Below, piece after piece: positions 59,154 to 64,000 of a stretch of 64,000 nt of DNA. Source of the DNA: Actinoplanes regularis (GTDB taxonomy: Bacteria; Actinomycetota; Actinomycetes; Mycobacteriales; Micromonosporaceae); the NCBI RefSeq assembly GCF_900188005.1, contig NZ_FZNR01000024.1, forward strand, positions 1 to 64,000. The letters run 5' to 3'. Numbering within the stretch: position 1 is the first letter of the stretch; every line of letters starts with the position of its first letter. Position numbers and translations under genes: made by a program. The notes under the pieces were generated by a model, which was not told the origin of the DNA, searched no databases, and was given only the letters and a program-made list of their open reading frames with translations.

Positions 59154-61305
59154 TGTTTTCACCTCCTTGAGTGGTGGTCTCGTCCGGGACCGGTCGGTCC
59201 GGAAACTCGGGGAGCCGGCGGATCAGGCGCCGGCTGATCAGCGTCTGCCACACCTTCCGGGCGGCGGCCGAGTCCAGCATCCAGAGCTGTGCGTGCGCCG
59301 CCCGCAACGTCGTGGGCTGCTGGAACAGGTTCAGAATCGGCTTGTAGGACCGGGGCAGCGGGGTGATCTGCCCGTCGATACGCCGGAACAGCAGCCGGTC
59401 CGGTGGGATCGGTGCGCCGTACGTGAGCTGGTAGGTGGTGGTGAGCCGGTCGACCACCGTCTCGTCGGGCCGGTCCGTGAACAGGCCGTTGACCACGAAG
59501 GCCCGGTCCTCGTCGTCGTCGCGGACCGTGAGGTCACGATCGAGAGCGTCGCGGACCGACACCCCGAAGCGGTCGTGGTAGAAGAACGAGTGCGGCGTGT
59601 CCACACTGCTCAGCCACGGCCGCGCGTGCGGCATCTCGAAGGCGCGCGCCGCCGCCACCGACAGCTCCGCACGGGCGGCCTCACTGATCGGCTCGTCGTA
59701 GAGCAGCACCCGCTGGATGTCCGAGCCGGGCAGGGGCCGGATGTCGGTGACGCCGAAGCGGTCCGGCCGGCGCGCCACGATCGAGCCCGACGTGAGCATG
59801 AACTGGCCGAGGCCGCCGAACGTCCACAGATCACGGTTGTCGAGGAGGAAGTCGATGCTCTCCCGGCCCTCGGCGGCGGTCTCGGTGGGAAAACCGGTGA
59901 AGCCCATCATCTGTACGCCGATGTCGGCCTTGGTCATCGACGTGATGGTCTGACGCACCCGGTCGGGCCGGGTGCCCTTGTCGATGAGGTCGAGGACGCG
60001 CTGGTTGCCGGACTCGAACCCGACCGAGACGGCCACGCAGCCGGCCCGGCGCAGCGTCTCGCACCGCTCGTCCGACCAGTACTTCTCCAGCCGGATCTCG
60101 GCGCCCCACCGGACGTCGATCCCGGTCTCGAGGACACGCTCGGCGAACCTCAGGATCGTCGCTGGCGCCAGCACGTCGACCGAGAAGTAGATGAACTTGG
60201 CGAACTTCGACAGCTCGGCGACATCGGTGACGATGGACTCGACGGTGTCCTGCCGCCAGGGGCTCGTCGGGCCGTCGGTGTTCAGCCCGTAGTCACAGAA
60301 CGTGCACCGGTTCCAGTAGCAGCCGCGGGTCGGCGAGTAGTAGACGAACCGCTCCGGGCTCAGGTACTTGTCCCACGGCAGCCTGCTGTAGTCCGGCGTC
60401 GGCAGCCCGCGGATCGGCTCGTACCGTACGGGAAGCAGGTTCATCGCCCGGTAGCGCGGATGCAGCCGGATGTTGGGGTGCGACGACGGAATCGTGCCGG
60501 CCGACACGCTGTCCAGGATCTCCACCCACGCCGTCTCGCCCTCACCCACCACGACCGCGTCGAAGTTCTCGAACACCGCGAACATCTGGGTCTTGTCGCG
60601 CAGGTACTTCCAGACGTCCGACGCCTCGGTGCCCCCGGCGACCAGGAACACCCCCGGCAGCGCCCGCCGGATCAGCCGGGCGAGCCACAGGGCGAACGGC
60701 AGCTGGGCCTGGTAGGTGATGTTGAGCCCGACGACGTCGTAGTCGCCGGCGACCAGCTGCGGGATGAGCACGCCCTCGACGTACGGCTGGAAGGGTCTTG
60801 CGAGCCGGTCCAGCACCGCCTCGTCGCGGAGCGCGGCGACCGAGCCGAGCGCGACGGCCGGCGGCATGCGCAGCTGGAAGCCGTTCGTGAACTGGCCCGG
60901 GAAGCCGGTGCCGGCCAGGCAGTTCATCCAGGCGAGCACCTGCTCGACCGCGCGGGCGTAGTGGTCGTAGCGGTAGAACCGCTCCGGGTCCCGCAGGACC
61001 GCGACGGCGTCGCGCACTCCGGCCGGATCCGGCTCGCCGGTCCGCAGCGCCTCCACCTGCCAGGACACGTCGTCGTAGTGGGCCAGCGGGTCCGACGCCG
61101 GGGCGGCGGTGAGGGCCTCCCGCAGCCAGGCCACACCGGCCGGTGAGAACGAGTGGTGGAAAGCCTCGATGTTCGCGTCGATCATGTCGGCGGCGGGATA
61201 TCCGCGCGACCGCGCAAAGGAGTCGAGGTAGCTCAGCGAGTGGTAGCCGGAGGTGGGATCGGTCAGCGGCGGGTAGATCAGCACCGCCTTGGGCCGGGCC
61301 GTCAT
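59104..61305 (-). CDS. Radical SAM protein with B12-binding-like N-terminus
   Basis: This 733-residue protein has a first part of about 300 residues with YDVVGLNITYQAQLPFALWL and FLVAGGTEASD, resembling the B12-binding fold of class B radical SAM enzymes. The radical SAM core contains SPTRGCYWNRCTFCDYG: the cysteines are C329, C334 and C337, a CX4CX2C spacing instead of CX3CX2C. Later motifs include SVGFESGNQRVLDLIDKG. The ATG overlaps the TfuA stop (ATGA). Together with YcaO/TfuA it probably modifies the peptide, for example by C-methylation or cross-linking. The residues after about 680 have a PDETTTQGGENN tail overlapping the peptide gene. Confidence 0.88.
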   Translation of the reverse strand: MTARPKAVLIYPPLTDPTSGYHSLSYLDSFARSRGYPAADMIDANIEAFHHSFSPAGVAWLREALTAAPASDPLAHYDDVSWQVEALRTGEPDPAGVRDAVAVLRDPERFYRYDHYARAVEQVLAWMNCLAGTGFPGQFTNGFQLRMPPAVALGSVAALRDEAVLDRLARPFQPYVEGVLIPQLVAGDYDVVGLNITYQAQLPFALWLARLIRRALPGVFLVAGGTEASDVWKYLRDKTQMFAVFENFDAVVVGEGETAWVEILDSVSAGTIPSSHPNIRLHPRYRAMNLLPVRYEPIRGLPTPDYSRLPWDKYLSPERFVYYSPTRGCYWNRCTFCDYGLNTDGPTSPWRQDTVESIVTDVAELSKFAKFIYFSVDVLAPATILRFAERVLETGIDVRWGAEIRLEKYWSDERCETLRRAGCVAVSVGFESGNQRVLDLIDKGTRPDRVRQTITSMTKADIGVQMMGFTGFPTETAAEGRESIDFLLDNRDLWTFGGLGQFMLTSGSIVARRPDRFGVTDIRPLPGSDIQRVLLYDEPISEAARAELSVAAARAFEMPHARPWLSSVDTPHSFFYHDRFGVSVRDALDRDLTVRDDDEDRAFVVNGLFTDRPDETVVDRLTTTYQLTYGAPIPPDRLLFRRIDGQITPLPRSYKPILNLFQQPTTLRAAHAQLWMLDSAAARKVWQTLISRRLIRRLPEFPDRPVPDETTTQGGENNDFDDDQGTPAQDRRA

Positions 61306-62702
61306 GCCGAGACCAGCTGGACAAGGGGCGCGCTGACCGCTGCGGCGCCCGGGAAAGCGGGCGGGCCGCAGACCTTCAGTCCGGCCGTCAGCGGTTCCAG
61401 CAGCGCCCGCACCCGATCCAGGTGGACGAAGCCGTGGTCGCGGACCGCGGCCGGCAACTCCTGCGGCGGGCAATCCCACAACCGGCACAGCAACCGGTCG
61501 ACGACCTCGTCCCGGAAGGTCATGCGCAGGTGGGGCCGGTGCGGGTCGGGGTGGGGCAGCCGGTCGTTGAGCCGCATGGCCGATCCGGCGAAGGACCGGG
61601 CCGCCTCGATCACCTCGGGCGTGCGCAGGGCCGCGGGCAGGTTGCGGACCGCCAGGGTGCCGCAGTCGACCGGGCCGAACATGCGGATCAGCACGCGCAG
61701 CGCGGCGTCGGCCGGGGACCGGTCGCGGTCGCTCGCGGTCAGCAGCGGCGAGTCGTAGATCGCCGCCGGGTCGTCGACCGGAAGCAGGCCACGTTCCTGG
61801 GCCAGGGTGACCGCTCGCTGCCGCACCCGTTCCGGGTCGGCGTCCCGCTCGGCACCCACCAGGTCGGCGAGCACGCGTTCGGCGTGCCGGGCCGGGAACT
61901 CCGGGTGCAGCACCATGATGGTGGCCACCGTGACCGCGTCGCTGACCAGGGCGCCGCCGGCCGTACGCCCGTGGGCGCGCGCCGTCCACGCCTCCATGAT
62001 GTAGGTGTCCACGTTCTCGATCGGGGTGTCCGCCGCGTCACGGGGACGAAGGGCGCGATCCCCGGCCGCCGCGAGGCGCAGCAGGAGCCGGGCGTCCTCG
62101 GCCTTCACATCGGTCGGGTGTGCCGCGTCCCAGGCGGCGAACCGCTCGAAGCTGTCGCCGGCCGGCCCGCCCTTCGCCGCCCGTTGCAGGGCTCGCCGGC
62201 CCCGGGCCCGGAACGGCAGGGCGCGACCGGTCTCCAGCAGCCGCGACGCCTCGCCGGTGGTGAGGACGCCGGCGCGGGCCGCCCGGTCCAGCGCCACCCG
62301 CAGATTGACCAGTGGCTCGCTCATCGAGCGGTGGTCCTCCTCGGCCGGCGCGTGCACCACCGCCACCTCGTCGTCGTCGGTGACCACACCGTCGCGGTAC
62401 AGCTCGAAGACGGTCCCGGCGCCGCGCATGCCGTACTGCCAGAGTTCGGCCGCCCGCAGCGCGCCCATGCTGCTGCTGCCCGCCACCACGACCCCGCGGT
62501 CGAGGTAGTGCAGGATCTCGCGATGCCGGACCGGCGCCCGCAGCATGAAGAGCCCGTCCACGATGAACACCCGGTCACCCGGTCCCGGATCGAGGCGCAG
62601 CAGGTCGCCATGCTCGATCGGCGGCCGCACGATCGCACCGGGCAGCAGGTCCACCGCTTCGGCCGCGTCGAGGCTGGGGCCGAGGAACACGTAGTCAGAC
62701 AT
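61302..62702 (-). CDS. tfuA: TfuA-family protein (YcaO partner for thioamidation)
   Basis: This 466-residue protein matches the TfuA-like family: YVFLGPSLDAAEAVDLL, RPPIEHGDLLRL, VFIVDGLF, VVVAGSSSMGALRAAELW and VFELYRDGVVTDDDEVAVVH in the N-terminal 140 residues, then a long C-terminal extension. TfuA proteins work with a YcaO to place thioamides, as in methanogen McrA glycine thioamidation and in thioamidated RiPPs. The ATG at 62702 overlaps the YcaO stop by 8 nt. Confidence 0.92.
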   Translation of the reverse strand: MSDYVFLGPSLDAAEAVDLLPGAIVRPPIEHGDLLRLDPGPGDRVFIVDGLFMLRAPVRHREILHYLDRGVVVAGSSSMGALRAAELWQYGMRGAGTVFELYRDGVVTDDDEVAVVHAPAEEDHRSMSEPLVNLRVALDRAARAGVLTTGEASRLLETGRALPFRARGRRALQRAAKGGPAGDSFERFAAWDAAHPTDVKAEDARLLLRLAAAGDRALRPRDAADTPIENVDTYIMEAWTARAHGRTAGGALVSDAVTVATIMVLHPEFPARHAERVLADLVGAERDADPERVRQRAVTLAQERGLLPVDDPAAIYDSPLLTASDRDRSPADAALRVLIRMFGPVDCGTLAVRNLPAALRTPEVIEAARSFAGSAMRLNDRLPHPDPHRPHLRMTFRDEVVDRLLCRLWDCPPQELPAAVRDHGFVHLDRVRALLEPLTAGLKVCGPPAFPGAAAVSAPLVQLVSA

Positions 62703-63855
62703 GGTTCTCCCCCGGTCGTCTGGCCATGTCACGTTCGTTGCACAGCGCCAGGCCCGGAGCGACCACCTTGCGGGCGGCGATGCCGATCCGGGGCTGGGTG
62801 AGGTCGACGGCCATCGGTTCCACCCCGGTGCGGGCCCACACCCGCTCGGCGCAGAACCGCAGCATCGCGTCGGCGTCGGTGCCGGTCGGGGCGTCGGCCG
62901 GGACGACCGGGTGCAGGGTGCGCCCGGCGATGCTCGGGGCGATCGCGCCGTCGGCCTTGTCGTACACCGTGGCGTCGATGTCGTCGCGAGCCCCCGAGAT
63001 GCCTGCGAGCCGCGACTGGATCGCCTCCATCAACGCGCGCGCCACCGCCTGCCCCGCGTCGGGATGGCAGCCGAACCCGCCGAAGACCAGCGGCACGTCC
63101 GGCGACCAGATCGAGCAGGCGTACGCCGGTATGCCCAGGTCGTTGGTGGTTTCGCAGAGCTCGACCCAGCAGTCGGCGGAGCGCAGCGCGGCGAGTGCCG
63201 CCTCGACCGTCGGGTTGCCGGTGCCGGACGGATCGACGTATCGCCGCCGGCTGAGCGGGGTGACCGTGTACGGCGCGCAACAGTCACGTTCGATCAGCTC
63301 GATCAGGCCGTGCAGGGTCGCCTCGGCCGGCGAGTTGCCGACGCCGAGGCCGTTGCTGCTCACCTGGAACAGCAGATGTCCCCAGGTCAACCGGCTGGTG
63401 GAGTCGAGCCGGACGAACTCGCGCGGCACCAGCGCCGGCTCGCCGGTGAGCACGCCGGTGGCCGGCAGCCAGTCCAGCGTGACGCGATCGGTCAGCGACG
63501 AGCCCTCGGCCAGGTTGAGACGGCGTACGTCGTAGCCCGGCCGTACGTCGCGGGCGCTGCCACGGGCCGCCACCTCGAGCGTCACGTTCTCCGCGTGCCA
63601 GGTCTCGATGCTCTCCATCACCGCGCCGACCCAGGACTGGGCGTGCGTCAGGCCGATGCCGAGGCTCACCGCGAGCGTCTTCCCGCAGGGCCGGTACGCG
63701 ACGTGGCTCGGTATCCCGATCTCGTCGAGCCGGGTGATGTCGGCGACCCGGGTGATGCCGAACGTGGAGAGCATCGGTTCGACCCGGCGGCGGGTCTGCT
63801 CGGCCGGCACGGTACGGAACGTCCGCTCCGCCACCGCTACTGTCCCCTGGCTCAT
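62695..63855 (-). CDS. ycaO: YcaO-family cyclodehydratase/thioamide synthetase
   Basis: This 386-residue YcaO has the ATP/Mg-binding segments SLGIGLTHAQSWVGAVMESIETWHAE-type (ESIETWHAEN near 81), SNGLGVGNSPAEATLHG and LIELIERDC, plus FGCHPDAGQAVARALMEAIQSR. It lacks the C-terminal PxPxP of azoline-forming YcaOs. With TfuA next to it the expected product is a backbone thioamide. It starts three bases after the stop of the candidate precursor at the right edge, consistent with one operon. Confidence 0.93.
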   Translation of the reverse strand: MSQGTVAVAERTFRTVPAEQTRRRVEPMLSTFGITRVADITRLDEIGIPSHVAYRPCGKTLAVSLGIGLTHAQSWVGAVMESIETWHAENVTLEVAARGSARDVRPGYDVRRLNLAEGSSLTDRVTLDWLPATGVLTGEPALVPREFVRLDSTSRLTWGHLLFQVSSNGLGVGNSPAEATLHGLIELIERDCCAPYTVTPLSRRRYVDPSGTGNPTVEAALAALRSADCWVELCETTNDLGIPAYACSIWSPDVPLVFGGFGCHPDAGQAVARALMEAIQSRLAGISGARDDIDATVYDKADGAIAPSIAGRTLHPVVPADAPTGTDADAMLRFCAERVWARTGVEPMAVDLTQPRIGIAARKVVAPGLALCNERDMARRPGENHV

Positions 63856-63858
63856 CGG

Positions 63859-64000
63859 TCAGGCCACGACGCAGAGCACGATGACGACGTTCGTGTCACT
63901 GCTGCCGGCGGCGATCAGGTCCAGCTGCCGCTCGTCCAGCTCGTCGAGGTCGATCATCGGGGCGGCCGGCACGTGCAGGACATGCCGGCCGGGGTCGGCG
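63859..64000 (-). CDS. Candidate YcaO/TfuA substrate peptide (5' end beyond the window)
   Basis: The frame is open from the window edge to the stop at 63859 (46 residues visible). It contains an acidic leader-like segment IDLDELDERQLDLIAAG followed by SSDTNVVIVLCVVA, a hydrophobic C-terminus with one cysteine. Acidic, Leu/Asp-rich leaders ending in small residues, followed by a short hydrophobic core, are typical of thioamide/azole RiPP precursors such as the thioviridamide group. It is 3 bp before the YcaO gene. The ATG at 63957 would give a 32-residue peptide but lacks a ribosome site, so the start probably lies past 64000. Confidence 0.62.
   Translation of the reverse strand, partial: ADPGRHVLHVPAAPMIDLDELDERQLDLIAAGSSDTNVVIVLCVVA

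Noticed and set aside
1..64000. tRNA, rRNA, insertion sequence, transposase, integrase or phage genes
   Set aside because: None was recognised on either strand; no transposase or integrase motif or terminal inverted repeat flanking a gene was found by eye.

Overview
The window is high-GC actinobacterial DNA, most likely from a Micromonosporaceae-type soil actinomycete. The reasons are very strong third-position G/C bias, many GTG starts, chains of genes joined by ATGA/GTGA overlaps, an AfsR/SARP regulator, and dense secondary-metabolite and sugar-uptake loci. Functions below come from reading translated sequence and motifs by eye; no database search was run.

Region A (about 0.1-29.7 kb) is a biosynthetic gene cluster. 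A minus-strand operon runs from 24.2 kb down to 0.16 kb and ends at a hairpin (75-107). It encodes six carrier-protein domains, a C-A-PCP NRPS, a C-PCP-thioesterase protein without its own adenylation domain, a type II thioesterase, a PPTase, an AMP ligase, a PLP decarboxylase, two acyl-CoA-dehydrogenase-fold enzymes, a ProA-type reductase, an SDR, a TrpB2-like PLP enzyme and two proteins with BtrH-like (C39 fold) domains. An end cassette holds a 2OG-Fe oxygenase, an argininosuccinate synthase paralogue, a formyltransferase, a VOC protein and a flavin reductase. Divergent genes on the plus strand encode an MFS exporter, a stand-alone adenylation enzyme and the SARP regulator. The logic resembles butirosin side-chain assembly (amino acid loaded on a discrete ACP, decarboxylated there, then transferred by BtrH), extended by NRPS steps; the product is unknown. 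The only sizeable gaps in the operon (17.75-17.90 and 19.93-20.01 kb) are filled by 77-bp repeat units, each of which is itself a 26-codon ORF coupled by ATGA overlaps to its neighbours.

Region B (29.65-39.8 kb) is a carbohydrate acid or sugar catabolic locus: RidA, Gfo/Idh/MocA oxidoreductase, ThuA protein, FAH-family enzyme, divergent IclR regulator, substrate-binding lipoprotein, a permease in which both membrane subunits are fused, an SMP-30 lactonase and an IlvD/Edd-type dehydratase. A perfect palindrome downstream of the transporter promoter is a candidate IclR operator. Region C (39.9-55.5 kb) holds a small secreted six-cysteine protein, an MBL hydrolase, and a seven-gene operon (GT2, DUF2064, methyltransferase, fused cytochrome-b/molybdopterin oxidoreductase, membrane protein, response regulator, histidine kinase) divergent from an NAD epimerase and a polytopic membrane protein. 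Three 18-bp direct repeats lie in the divergent promoter, and a fourth lies upstream of a DUF1996 protein split by a duplicated helical insert. An acyl-CoA synthetase and a glucose/sorbosone dehydrogenase follow.

Region D (55.5-64.0 kb, minus strand, entering from beyond the right edge) is a RiPP-type operon: a truncated candidate precursor peptide, YcaO, TfuA, a radical SAM protein with an unusual CX4CX2C cluster motif, a 47-residue peptide gene missing from ordinary ORF calls with a perfect Shine-Dalgarno and a downstream hairpin, an RRE-M50 protease fusion, and a TPR protein with a degenerate ATPase domain. YcaO plus TfuA predicts backbone thioamidation. This operon, the BtrH/NRPS hybrid cluster and the coupled mini-ORF repeats are the best candidates for undescribed biology here.
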